Notes: generated by a model not told the origin, from the letters alone. A DNA stretch of 22,120 nt from Candidatus Didemnitutus sp. (GCA_030682505.1 JAUXOH010000375.1:1-22120), one strand, 5' to 3'. Numbered from the stretch's first letter, positions 1-7,284 are shown. A program made the numbers and translations.

Positions 1-2
1 GT

Positions 3-602
3 GCCTATCTTCTGGACCTGCTGGTAAAGACTCCGGTCAAGGAGATCAGGTTCTTCGACCTGGACGACTTTCACGTTCACAATGCCTATCGATCCCCGGG
101 GAAACTAGAAGAACATGAGCTTGGTAAGCCCAAAGCCGAAATCCATCTGCGTCGCTACGAGGGATTCAGACATGGCCTCACGGCCAGGCAACTCTATGTC
201 GGCTCCGATTCCGCTGCAGAGCTGGCAGGCGTCACATTTGCTTTCGTCTCGGTGGACAAGGGTTCGTCGCGCTCGGCGATTTTCGATGTCTTGATCGCTG
301 GGAAAATCCCATTCATCGACGTGGGCATGGGCCTCAAACGTAAAGGCGATCCGCTTAGCGGCATGCTGAGAGTGACATACTACCCAGAAGACCGGGCTGA
401 GGAAGTCCGCGCGAAAGGGTATGCTGAGATGTCTGACCCGGCCGATAATCTCTACCGCACGAACATCCAGATCGGTGAGCTGAATGCATTGAACGCCTGC
501 CTTGCTGTGGTAAAATACAAGGAAGTCCGAGGCTTCTACGGTAACAATGAGCCGATGGACAACTACCTCTTCGATGTTTCCGACATGAAGGTCGCCTCAT
601 GA
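3..602 (+). CDS. ThiF/E1-like adenylyltransferase, C-terminal part (5' truncated by window)
   Basis: The reading frame is open from the first bases to the stop at 600-602, so this is the 3' end of a gene that begins outside the window. It carries the core of a ThiF/E1-type adenylating domain. After a helix (LLDLLVKTP) comes a FFDLDDF strand, where the family places the acidic residues that bind the nucleotide ribose, then the HNAYRSPG segment corresponding to the Asn/Arg motif of E1 enzymes, a GKPKAE lysine segment, and a later FVSVDKGSSR strand with an Asp. Family knowledge: such proteins activate the C-terminus of a ubiquitin-like protein with ATP. The LDDF...HNAYRSPG form resembles the DUF6791/ThiF proteins of predicted bacterial ubiquitin-like operons. 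It overlaps the following DUF6527 gene by ATGA, so the two are co-translated. No obvious E1 catalytic cysteine is seen in this fragment. Confident of the fold, less of the subfamily. Confidence 0.85.
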   Translation, partial: AYLLDLLVKTPVKEIRFFDLDDFHVHNAYRSPGKLEEHELGKPKAEIHLRRYEGFRHGLTARQLYVGSDSAAELAGVTFAFVSVDKGSSRSAIFDVLIAGKIPFIDVGMGLKRKGDPLSGMLRVTYYPEDRAEEVRAKGYAEMSDPADNLYRTNIQIGELNALNACLAVVKYKEVRGFYGNNEPMDNYLFDVSDMKVAS

Positions 603-991
603 AGTTTCGTCTTCAACGAGTCGAGTTCATGCCCAAGGAGATGCAGCAATGCATACTTTACTACGCTGAGGAATATGGAGCCGCGGCGCACCTATGCGCC
701 TGTGGCTGTGGTTCGAAAATCCGAACCCCAATTGACGACGCAGAGTGGTCGCTTGAGGAAGGCTCCGGAGGGCCGTCACTTTACCCGTCCGTGGGCAATT
801 GGCAAAAGCCCTGTCGCTCACACTACTTTATCAGAAACGGGGCGACCTTATGGTGCGGCCAGTGGACGGAGGAGGAGGTCAAAATGGGCAGGCATTTTGA
901 GCATCAGCGACGCGTTGCCCTCTTGGATCGCAAATCTTCAAGGAAGAAGCGCCGTCGTTTCTGGAATTGGATGCGGAGCCTCTTCCGGTGA
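599..991 (+). CDS. DUF6527 family protein of a bacterial ubiquitin-like pathway
   Basis: This is a 130-residue protein whose ATG overlaps the stop of the E1-like gene (ATGA), which indicates translational coupling. It has a Cys-rich site, H31-x-C33-x-C35-x-C37, followed by C72-x-S74-H75 and C86. That arrangement suggests a bound zinc, with S74/H75 as candidate functional residues. The motifs LYPSVGNW, CRSHYFI and GATLWCGQW match what I recall of DUF6527. Family knowledge: DUF6527 proteins recur beside E2- and E1-like genes in bacterial ubiquitin-like operons, where a peptidase role has been proposed. I infer a processing or deconjugation role and see nothing that proves it. The C-terminus (about residues 111-130) is a very basic and aromatic tail. 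No transmembrane segment is present. The ubiquitin-like protein and E2 expected upstream are outside the window. Confidence 0.8.
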   Translation: MKFRLQRVEFMPKEMQQCILYYAEEYGAAAHLCACGCGSKIRTPIDDAEWSLEEGSGGPSLYPSVGNWQKPCRSHYFIRNGATLWCGQWTEEEVKMGRHFEHQRRVALLDRKSSRKKRRRFWNWMRSLFR

Positions 992-1111
992 TACTACTAC
1001 GCGATTTTTGACAAACAAAACTGCTGCCTCACCCCATCGTTGCCTGAGGAGGGATCAGCTCTCTGTAGAACTCGACGTTGCACTTCGTCATTCAAACCGC
1101 AAACTTGCATC

Positions 1112-1552
1112 ATGAGTCGTGATTGGGAGCCAGTAGGCCGCAGCTTGCAGGCACTCACCCTGCGCTGCCGGGAATTGGGCGGCGCACCTGATCCTGCCTG
1201 GCTTGCTCTCCCGGTGCGCGAACTAGCCATGGCATTGCGCATGGCCGAGGCCGTCGAACGATTGCCCTGCGATGCGCTCATGCGCGCCCACGTGCACGGC
1301 GGGGGGATTGGCCAGCCTACGACGCGACAATCCTATTTCTGCGCGATTCGCTGTCTGTGCGCGCTCGACACGCTGGGCATTATTCACGCCGAAATGGACG
1401 ACCGTCCGCTCTATTCCGAGCCTCCCGCAGAATGGACCGACGACCAGCTGCTCGAATGGCTCCTCGTTAGCAATTGGCAACAGCGGCACGATACATGGTT
1501 GAAGCTGGCTGCCTTTAGTGCGGCGACCGGACTGGGGTTTTACTCGGGCTAG
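1112..1552 (+). CDS. Hypothetical protein, 146 residues, no recognised family
   Basis: I do not recognise this protein. The frame is open from a TTG at 1040, and the first ATG is at 1112. I chose 1112 because the upstream residues are compositionally odd and look untranslated, but neither start has a convincing ribosome-binding site. The product is a mostly helical, soluble protein rich in Leu, Ala and Trp, with no signal peptide or transmembrane segment. Visible features are a glycine run near VHGGGIGQP, a segment with several Cys (YFCAIRCLCALD), and a Trp-rich C-terminal half (EWTDDQLLEWLLVSNWQQ). It follows the DUF6527 gene by 120 nt on the same strand and could be in the same transcript. 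Its codon usage is high-GC and the amphipathic pattern looks real rather than random. It may be an accessory gene of the ubiquitin-like operon or an island passenger. Confidence 0.5.
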   Translation: MSRDWEPVGRSLQALTLRCRELGGAPDPAWLALPVRELAMALRMAEAVERLPCDALMRAHVHGGGIGQPTTRQSYFCAIRCLCALDTLGIIHAEMDDRPLYSEPPAEWTDDQLLEWLLVSNWQQRHDTWLKLAAFSAATGLGFYSG

Positions 1553-1852
1553 ATGCTTTTTCGCGCCGACCGGTGAGACGGTGACGAATCTGAATGGACG
1601 TTGACTAGACGTGGACGCGAAGCCTCGCGAACAGTAAATCGTCTCTCTCCCCCGCACGTGGCCCCATTGTGCCACGCCCGTCAAGGCACCGTCTTCGCTG
1701 CGCTCGCGGGCCTTCCCTCCCTGCGGCCTTCCCCCTCGCTAGCGCTCGGCGGCCTCCGGTCGTGACTGGGCGTGCCCCAAAGGCCAGCGCGCGGGCGCGC
1801 CACGGCAACCGGGCAATGACGCCCGACCGGGGCGCACTGCGCGCCCAATGTC
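1553..1852. other. GC-rich non-coding spacer upstream of radC
   Basis: I see no credible gene in these 300 bases. Open frames on both strands are Arg/Pro/Gly-rich translations of skewed GC sequence. The stretch contains short self-complementary runs such as GGGCGCGCC near 1797, and a segment at 1678-1705 (CCGTCAAGG, then CTTCGCTGCGCTC) that is shared with the hairpin at 6755-6802. It probably holds the promoter region of the downstream radC-like gene, but I cannot point to clear -35 and -10 boxes. Confidence 0.5.
1678..1705. repeat. Short dispersed motif, copy 1
   Basis: CCGTCAAGG (1678-1686) is followed 6 nt later by CTTCGCTGCGCTC (1693-1705). The same two words occur in the same order, 9 nt apart, at 6758-6788. 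Here the second half of the inverted repeat seen in the other copy is absent, so this copy may be a decayed hairpin element. Confidence 0.4.
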
Positions 1853-2575
1853 ATGAATGATTCGAAAATGTCACTGATTGGGGCGGGGCGGGACTTCACG
1901 CTCGCATGTTCGGAACAACCGCAGTCACGGTTGGAACACCTCGGACCGGCCTCATTGAGCGATGCGGAACTGCTGGCACTGTTCCTGGGCGGCCCGACCG
2001 GTTCACGAAAGATGGACCTGGCCCACCAATTGATCGCAGAGGCGGGTTCCCTGGCGGGCTTGTCCAAGCTCGCCGCGATGGACTTCCGGCAATTACCAGG
2101 GGTCGGACAAGTTCGGTCGCAGTTACTGGTCGCCGTTCTCGAAATGTCGCGGCGGATGACTCAGACGACGGCGGAAGCCAGGGTCCTCAACCGGCCGGAA
2201 CTGATCGCGGATTACATGCAGCCGACCGTGCGCGAGTTGGAAGTCGAGAAGTTCTGGGTGTTGTGCCTCAATCGTAAGAACCGTCTGAAGCGAAGGTGTG
2301 AAGTTACCTCCGGCACCGCAACGAGCTCACTCGCGCATCCGCGCGAGGTGTTCCGCTGTGCGATCAGGGAAAGCGCCACGTCAATCGTATGCGTGCACAA
2401 TCATCCCTCAGGTGATCCGGCGCCGTCGGCAGCAGATGTGCAGGTGACGCGACAGCTCAGGGACGCCGCCAAGGCAGTGGACATCGACCTGCTCGACCAT
2501 GTGATCGTGGGGCGCCCAAGTGCTGACCCGGTAGGCAGGGGGTTTTATTCCTTTCGCGAGTCCGGTGTGATCTAG
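1853..2575 (+). CDS. radC: RadC-family JAMM/MPN protein
   Basis: This 240-residue protein has the two-part RadC layout. The N-terminal part has a UPF0758 motif (LSDAELLALFLG, about residues 35-46) and a helix-hairpin-helix-like LPGVG (81-85). The C-terminal part is a JAB/MPN domain with the metal site H182-x-H184-x7-S192-x2-D195 in the HNHPSGDP segment and an upstream glutamate in PREVF. The length is normal. Despite its name, RadC has no firmly established enzymatic role. Copies like this are common on plasmids, integrative elements and anti-restriction loci, so I read it as a marker of mobile DNA. The stop is followed by 391 nt without a gene. A second in-frame ATG five codons downstream is an alternative start. 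The domain call is secure, the function is not. Confidence 0.9.
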   Translation: MNDSKMSLIGAGRDFTLACSEQPQSRLEHLGPASLSDAELLALFLGGPTGSRKMDLAHQLIAEAGSLAGLSKLAAMDFRQLPGVGQVRSQLLVAVLEMSRRMTQTTAEARVLNRPELIADYMQPTVRELEVEKFWVLCLNRKNRLKRRCEVTSGTATSSLAHPREVFRCAIRESATSIVCVHNHPSGDPAPSAADVQVTRQLRDAAKAVDIDLLDHVIVGRPSADPVGRGFYSFRESGVI

Positions 2576-2966
2576 GAGTCCGTCACGATGACAATCTTGC
2601 GACTGTTACCGTGGGAATGAAATTATCGCGGGCCACGTTCGGCAGATTCGGCCAGAAGCAAGCTGAAGCCAACCCCTGAATCAGACCCATTCGCCCCTTC
2701 GTTCGATCTTACATATTACCACTTGCTGACATTGCAACCGTAGCCATGCTCGCGAGCAACCACTTGGGCCAGTGGCACTTTCTCGCATATGTGCAGATTT
2801 TCTAAACGGCCTCGCTATAGAGGGAAGTATTGGGGTGCTCCTCGCTCGAGATATGGCATTCCATTGCATTGGTCCTGTGGATTACAACGGACCACCTTGC
2901 TTCCACGCATTGAGTTCTGGCGGGACAATTTCCCCACCCAGGTTAGTTTTACTCACGCTTAATTTC
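2576..2966. other. Gene-free interval between radC and the ABC-3C operon
   Basis: The interval is lower in GC than its neighbours and should hold the promoter of the three-gene operon. I see a 10-bp perfect palindrome GCTCGCGAGC at 2748-2757, followed closely by a small stem, CCACT (2760-2764) with AGTGG (2771-2775). These could be an operator for an unseen regulator. The open frame running through 2772-2966 lacks recognisable protein character and I treat it as untranslated. No RNA gene is evident. Confidence 0.4.
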
Positions 2967-4178
2967 ATGCACACTGAATCGGCTAGTTCAAAGCATTCGG
3001 CACCCGGACAGCTGGCGGGATATCTTTTTCAAGTTGAGCGCGCCCTCCTGCACCTAGCGACTTCTGGCCGGGGCGGGGTGGTCGAAATCGAAACCGCCGA
3101 CGATGTCTTGGCAAAAAACGCTGCTGGGAATACCACCCGTGAACAGGACAAGAGCTACGTCACCGGTCGCACGCCGCTAGCCGACCGTAGCAAGGATCTC
3201 TGGAACACTCTCTTCATCTGGCTAAAGGTCGTCGATGCCGGCGAGACGGACATGGACAAGACCGAGTTCCACCTGGTCACCAACGGCAGTCTTTCAGCCG
3301 GCATTGCTTGTGACTTGCGCGACCTCAACGGCGAAGGATCCGAGCGGCAACTTCAGGCGATCGTGAAACGCTTGCGGACATGCGGCGAGAAACCTCCGGC
3401 GGCTTGGGCGGAACAGGCCGACGCGGTGCTCGGGCACACCAATGGGGAAATCGTGGCGCTCCTCCGGCGCGTGCGCGTTACTGATGCCACGGCAGCGAGC
3501 CATGGGCCGGCACTACGCAAGAAAATATCCGATCACTTGGTGCTGCCGCTCGATTGCGCCGACGATGTATTGCGGGGCCTGATAGGTTGGCTGCACGACA
3601 CGACGCTGGAGTTGATCCGGGCCGGGAAACCCGCGCAATTCACGGCCGAAGCATTCGAGCAACGCCGCCGACAGGAGTTGTTTGCCCATAGCGACCGGCG
3701 TTTCTTCCGGGAGACTGCCGCTGCGGAGATGCCGGTTACCGCGGAAGAGCGCGCCAAATATCAGCAGGCCCTCTTCGTGAAGCAGATTCTCTGGCTGGGG
3801 CTCGCGGAGGACAACGAGCAGTTGATCGCCGCCATAGAAAGCGTTTATCGCAGCACCTCGGAAACCGTTAGGTTAACCAAGCAAGGCGCGCTGACGCCGG
3901 CGGATTTCGCCGCGTTCGACGACCGGCTTTTCGAGAAATGGAGGCACGTCCGACGGGCACACCTGACAACCAGCTCCACCGATGAAGCCGGGCTGCAGGA
4001 GGCCGGCCGGAAGGTGCATGACCAGTGCATGGACCACCGAGAAATGCTCGGCGGCCAAGCAACGCAGGAATGGTATCTGAGCCAAGGAGCATTCCACAAA
4101 CTCGCGGATGCCCCGGCTGCCGCGATGCCTCGGCTGGGATGGCACCCGCGCTACCAAGACCGGTGCAAGGAGACCTGA
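2967..4178 (+). CDS. ABC-three-component system protein with predicted REase-like N-terminus
   Basis: This is the first gene of a three-gene cassette. I chose the ATG at 2967 (403 residues). The frame extends to 2772, but the extra 65 residues lack homology character and the domain starts directly with SAPGQLAGYLFQVERALLHL. Residues 12-110 look like a restriction-endonuclease-like domain of the DUF4297/Cap4 kind: acidic residues E40/E42 and D45/D46 in a VEIETADDV strand, then E59-Q60-D61-K62 as the QxK-type element, then DLWNTLFIWL and a FHLVTNG strand. The rest is helical and probably contacts the other components, as expected for ABC-3C C-terminal regions. Family knowledge: ABC-3C systems pair an SMC-like ATPase, a small middle component and a variable effector protein, and are predicted to act against phages or plasmids. 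The stop is 3 nt from the next ATG. The nuclease assignment is inference from motif spacing. Confidence 0.75.
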   Translation: MHTESASSKHSAPGQLAGYLFQVERALLHLATSGRGGVVEIETADDVLAKNAAGNTTREQDKSYVTGRTPLADRSKDLWNTLFIWLKVVDAGETDMDKTEFHLVTNGSLSAGIACDLRDLNGEGSERQLQAIVKRLRTCGEKPPAAWAEQADAVLGHTNGEIVALLRRVRVTDATAASHGPALRKKISDHLVLPLDCADDVLRGLIGWLHDTTLELIRAGKPAQFTAEAFEQRRRQELFAHSDRRFFRETAAAEMPVTAEERAKYQQALFVKQILWLGLAEDNEQLIAAIESVYRSTSETVRLTKQGALTPADFAAFDDRLFEKWRHVRRAHLTTSSTDEAGLQEAGRKVHDQCMDHREMLGGQATQEWYLSQGAFHKLADAPAAAMPRLGWHPRYQDRCKET

Positions 4179-4181
4179 GCC

Positions 4182-4664
4182 ATGTCCCTCGCGACCGAAG
4201 CCGATCTAGTCCAAAACCCAGCCTTGGGTGCCGCCTTGCTTCACACGTTCACCCTCGAATATTGCGAGCAGAATCGGAACAAGAGCGGCCCGCCGATCAC
4301 TCATCTTCTGCCGGTCCTGCCCATGCTGCTGCATGAGGAAACGGTCCAAGAACTCTACCGCCGACACTACGAAGGTGGTCTGTTGCTAGCGCTTTCCGAA
4401 AACCGGACATTGACGATCGGTTTGCAGGAACGGATGCAGTCCACGGTGCCTCGGACGATGCGCGCCCTGAACCTTGCGCTGGCCGCCGGCCTGCTGACTT
4501 ACGACCCGGTCGAAGACCAGGTGCGGGTCGCCGCCAAGACCCGCGCGGAGTTCAGCAGCGGCGCCGAGACGAAGCCGATGCATGCCGCCGCCACCCGCCT
4601 CGGCTACTGGTTCGCCACCGTCCGCATCGAGCAGCTTTGCTCCTACCTCCGCATCAAGTTTTGA
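4182..4664 (+). CDS. ABC-three-component system middle component
   Basis: This 160-residue protein sits between the nuclease-like gene (3 nt gap) and the ATPase gene (its stop abuts the next ATG with no gap). The order and size match ABC-3C middle components. The N-terminus ALLHTFTLEYCEQ followed by LPVLPMLLHEETVQEL is the pattern I recall for this family. The C-terminal half, with alternating short strands and helices (TMRALNLALAAGLLTYD, then VRVAAKTRAEF), would fit a winged-helix-like fold. Family knowledge: the middle component is thought to bridge the SMC-like ATPase and the effector subunit, like a kleisin or MukE-type partner. No catalytic residues are expected or seen. No transmembrane segment is present, so it should act in the cytoplasm in complex with its neighbours. 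Confidence 0.82.
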   Translation: MSLATEADLVQNPALGAALLHTFTLEYCEQNRNKSGPPITHLLPVLPMLLHEETVQELYRRHYEGGLLLALSENRTLTIGLQERMQSTVPRTMRALNLALAAGLLTYDPVEDQVRVAAKTRAEFSSGAETKPMHAAATRLGYWFATVRIEQLCSYLRIKF

Positions 4665-6665
4665 ATGAAAACCAAAATCGCGAAGATCATCCTCTGGCCG
4701 AAGCGTGCGGGCAAAAAACCGCGGGAAATTTCCTTCACCGGGAAGGGTGTTGAGGTTATTACCGGTCAGAGCCAAACCGGAAAATCCTCTCTGATTTCAA
4801 TCGTGGATTATTGCCTCGGAAGCGGCAAATGCACCATCCCGGTTGGCGAGATACGCGACGCTACCGAATGGTTCGGCGTCCTTCTCACGCTGCCGGGGGC
4901 CCAAATGCTGATCGCCCGGCGCAACCCCGGTGCGCACGGCGCGGTGAGCGAGGCCTACCTTGAGGAAGGGCGAACGGTTCGGATACCCCCCGAACTGGAA
5001 TCCAATGGCAGTGCCACGGCGGTCGTGAACAGGCTGAACCAGCTGGCGGAGTTGCCTTCCTTGGCGCTTGCCGACTCAGCTGAACCGGGATTTGGCGGCC
5101 GACCCAGTTTCCGCGATACTGCGGCGTTCCAGTTCCAACCTCAGCACATCGTCGCGAATCCCTACACGCTGTTCTTCAAGGCGGACACCTTTGAACACCA
5201 AGAAAAGCTGAAGCATTTCCTGCCGTTTGTGCTGGGCGCAATCGACCGGCAGACACTCGAGCTTCGGCGCGAACTCCGCACTGTGGAGGCCGACCTGAAA
5301 CTGAAGCGCGAGCAACTAGAGGACCGTCGGGCCCGCAGTGCGGAGTGGCTTCAGGATTTCCAAGGCATGTATTCGCAAGCCCGCGAGTTCGGCCTCCTCC
5401 CCAAGACGGCTGACCCGGCCCCTGACTGGACGGTCGAGAGTTTCGTCGGGCTGTTGCGGCCCGTTCCCGCTAACGTCGACCGACAGGGAGTTCCGCAGGT
5501 GGAGCGGGGCGCCTCCAGCCGCATGTCCCGAGAACTAGCCGCCCTCCGTCGCGAGGAGGAATTGATCGCGCAGGGCATCGAGGACCGCAAGCGCAAGCTC
5601 ACGAAGGTCGAGCACCTCCGCGCCTCCTCGACGCAATACGGAGAGGCTCTGGCGGTGCAGTCGAGTCGACTCGGACCGCTCGGCTGGTTTTCCCAACACC
5701 TAGAACAATCCGCGCACTGCCCCGTGTGCGGCAGCGACTCGGACAGCGCGACGAAGGAGGTCAAGCGCTTGGTCGGCCACGCCAAGCGCGTCGAGGGTTC
5801 CATCGGGACGATCAGCGTAGTCACCGAGGTCCTCGACAAAGAAAGCGCTCAGTTGACCGAACAACTTCAGGAACTGGAAACCAAGCTCGCCAATGTCCGC
5901 AAGCTACTCGGCGACCTCGAATCCAAATCTGAAGACGTGAAACGCCAGCGCCAAACGACCCACGAACTTTACGCTTTCGTCGGCCGCTTGAGGGAGGCCC
6001 TCCGAAACTACGCCGCGGCGGACAAGGGTGGAGCCCTCGCGGAGGCGATTTCCAAGTTGGAAAGGCGCGCCCAACAGCTCCGCGCCAAAGTGGACCAGGA
6101 GGCCATCGCGCGCCGGCAGGAAACCGCGCTGGCCTCCATCGCGAGGACCACACGACACTATGCCAAAATCTTGGGCGTCGAGCACCACGATCGCACCGCT
6201 GTGATCGACATCCGCAACCTCACACTCGTCGTGCACGGGCCCGGCGGGCGGCGTGATCATCTCTGGGAGATTGGCAGCGGCGCGAATTGGATGGGCTATC
6301 ACCTCGCGGTCCTGCTTGCCCTCCACGAACATTTCCTGACCGTGGCTCAGAGCTGTGTGCCGCAGTTTTTAATCATCGACCAGCCCAGCCAAGCTTTTTT
6401 CCCGGAAGGCACCCGCGCGCCGTCTCGCAAAGGCCCCAAGTCCATCGAACCGGCGATGTCGTCCGATGACATCGCCCGGGTGCATCAAATCTTCGCCGCC
6501 CTTGCAGATGCGAGCAAACGGACGGCTCAGCGGCTGCAGATCATCGTGATCGATCACGCCGACGAAAACACTTGGGAGGGAATCGATGGTATCCATGTGG
6601 TCGAGCGCTGGCGAGGTGGCAAGGCCCTCGTCCCGTCTGACTGGCTGGAGGCGAGGGGCAAGTAA
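4665..6665 (+). CDS. DUF3732 SMC/Rad50-like ATPase of the ABC-3C system
   Basis: This 666-residue ABC ATPase has SMC-like architecture. The Walker A motif GQSQTGKSS lies at about 34-42. A central region of about 200-500 is rich in Glu, Arg, Lys and Gln and predicted to be coiled coil, interrupted by a CPVCGSDS hook at 352-359 like the zinc hook of Rad50. A signature-like EIGSGANW follows at 535-542, Walker B FLIIDQPSQAFFP at 568-580, and a switch histidine in VIDHADE at about 628-634. The DQPSQAFFP wording is typical of DUF3732. Family knowledge: these ATPases are the motor of ABC-3C conflict systems and are thought to sense or clamp nucleic acid. The gene starts immediately after the stop of the middle component, so it is translationally linked. 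All catalytic motifs appear intact, suggesting a functional system. Confidence 0.9.
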   Translation: MKTKIAKIILWPKRAGKKPREISFTGKGVEVITGQSQTGKSSLISIVDYCLGSGKCTIPVGEIRDATEWFGVLLTLPGAQMLIARRNPGAHGAVSEAYLEEGRTVRIPPELESNGSATAVVNRLNQLAELPSLALADSAEPGFGGRPSFRDTAAFQFQPQHIVANPYTLFFKADTFEHQEKLKHFLPFVLGAIDRQTLELRRELRTVEADLKLKREQLEDRRARSAEWLQDFQGMYSQAREFGLLPKTADPAPDWTVESFVGLLRPVPANVDRQGVPQVERGASSRMSRELAALRREEELIAQGIEDRKRKLTKVEHLRASSTQYGEALAVQSSRLGPLGWFSQHLEQSAHCPVCGSDSDSATKEVKRLVGHAKRVEGSIGTISVVTEVLDKESAQLTEQLQELETKLANVRKLLGDLESKSEDVKRQRQTTHELYAFVGRLREALRNYAAADKGGALAEAISKLERRAQQLRAKVDQEAIARRQETALASIARTTRHYAKILGVEHHDRTAVIDIRNLTLVVHGPGGRRDHLWEIGSGANWMGYHLAVLLALHEHFLTVAQSCVPQFLIIDQPSQAFFPEGTRAPSRKGPKSIEPAMSSDDIARVHQIFAALADASKRTAQRLQIIVIDHADENTWEGIDGIHVVERWRGGKALVPSDWLEARGK

Positions 6666-6754
6666 GTGAGCCGCCATGGATGACGTAAGTTTGCGCAGCA
6701 GAACCTTTCCTAGATCGAACTGCATCGAGCGCGCCCAGCCCACTATTATGTCCG

Positions 6755-6802
6755 CAGCCGTCAAGGTATTGCTCGCTTCGCTGCGCTCCACCTTGACCGC
6801 TG
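6755..6802. repeat. Hairpin element, copy 2 of a dispersed motif
   Basis: GTCAAGGT (6760-6767) is a perfect inverted repeat of ACCTTGAC (6790-6797). After one mismatch on each side, CAGC (6755-6758) pairs with GCTG (6799-6802), giving a 12-bp stem with one mismatch and a 22-nt loop. The loop holds CTTCGCTGCGCTC, which with CCGTCAAGG is also present at 1678-1705. It lies between the 3' end of the ATPase gene and the 3' end of the minus-strand orphan gene, so it could limit convergent transcription, but there is no T-run. A small interspersed repeat is the alternative. Confidence 0.55.
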
Positions 6803-6863
6803 AGGCGGAGGGCTGGGTATTCCGTGCGCGCGGGGAGTCTGCCTTCCCAAAGAATTCAGTGGA

Positions 6864-7196
6864 CTACAACGAGACCAGCTCCGCGAAGGGCGTGAGCGGG
6901 CCAATCTCGACGGTGATGGGTTCCAGCTTCGCCACCGGAGTGCGGGGATGGCAGAAGGTGCGCTGTTCCTGCTGGTAGATGTAGCGCATATGCTTCGCCC
7001 TTGGCAGCAGGATCGACTCGTCGCCGGGATTGTCGGGGTCACTGTAGGTCATGCCGAACGCGGTCACAAACCAGTCGGGGAATCGCAGCCAGAGCGTTTC
7101 GAGAACCCGGCGTCCGAATTCGTTCGGGTCGTAGATGATCAGGCAGCTGTCCGCCACGAAGTCGTCGAACATGATCCCGCCGAGGTCGCGCTTCAC
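6864..7196 (-). CDS. Orphan hypothetical protein on the minus strand
   Basis: I do not recognise this protein. The 110-residue frame begins at GTG (7196) and has strong G/C preference at third codon positions, so I take it as real coding sequence. It contains FDDFVADSCLIIYDPNEFG, a Trp/Phe-rich segment (LWLRFPDWFVTAFGMTY), and a C-terminus with RYIYQQEQRTFCHPRTPV. It looks soluble, with no signal peptide. The same frame stays open upstream to about 7320 and continues to read like protein (for example GKGLYSGAAIG) but contains no ATG, GTG or TTG. The gene may therefore be 5'-truncated, frameshifted, or start at GTG with an untranslated open leader. It is transcribed against the flanking ABC-3C and SLATT-RT operons and may be a remnant of a larger gene, or a small regulator divergent from the SLATT gene. 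Confidence 0.55.
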   Translation of the reverse strand: MKRDLGGIMFDDFVADSCLIIYDPNEFGRRVLETLWLRFPDWFVTAFGMTYSDPDNPGDESILLPRAKHMRYIYQQEQRTFCHPRTPVAKLEPITVEIGPLTPFAELVSL

Positions 7197-7261
7197 ATCA
7201 GCACCAAACTTAGAATTCCGGCCCGTGGCGAATGAGGTGATTTTTCCTATCGCCGCGCCAC

Positions 7262-7284
7262 TATAAAGCCCTTTCCCGTTGACT
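7262..7284 (+). promoter_or_regulatory. Possible promoter elements upstream of the SLATT-RT cassette
   Basis: A TATAAA hexamer at 7262-7267 and a TTGACT hexamer at 7279-7284 lie in the AT-richer spacer before the SLATT gene. Neither has a good partner at the canonical spacing: the -35 for TATAAA would be around 7239-7244, with only partial match. I offer this only as the most promoter-like place for transcripts covering the structured segment and the operon. Confidence 0.25.

Noticed and set aside
1605..1808. Minus-strand Arg/Gly-rich open frame upstream of radC
   Set aside because: Low-complexity translation of a GC-rich palindromic spacer, with no start signal and no domain character.
1853..2575. 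RadC as the deconjugating peptidase of the ubiquitin-like operon
   Set aside because: It has the N-terminal helix-hairpin-helix part of true RadC, is separated by an unrelated gene and a 300-nt spacer, and RadC is common on mobile DNA anyway.
2772..2966. N-terminal extension of the first ABC-3C protein
   Set aside because: In frame, but the residues look untranslated and the conserved domain begins right after the ATG at 2967.
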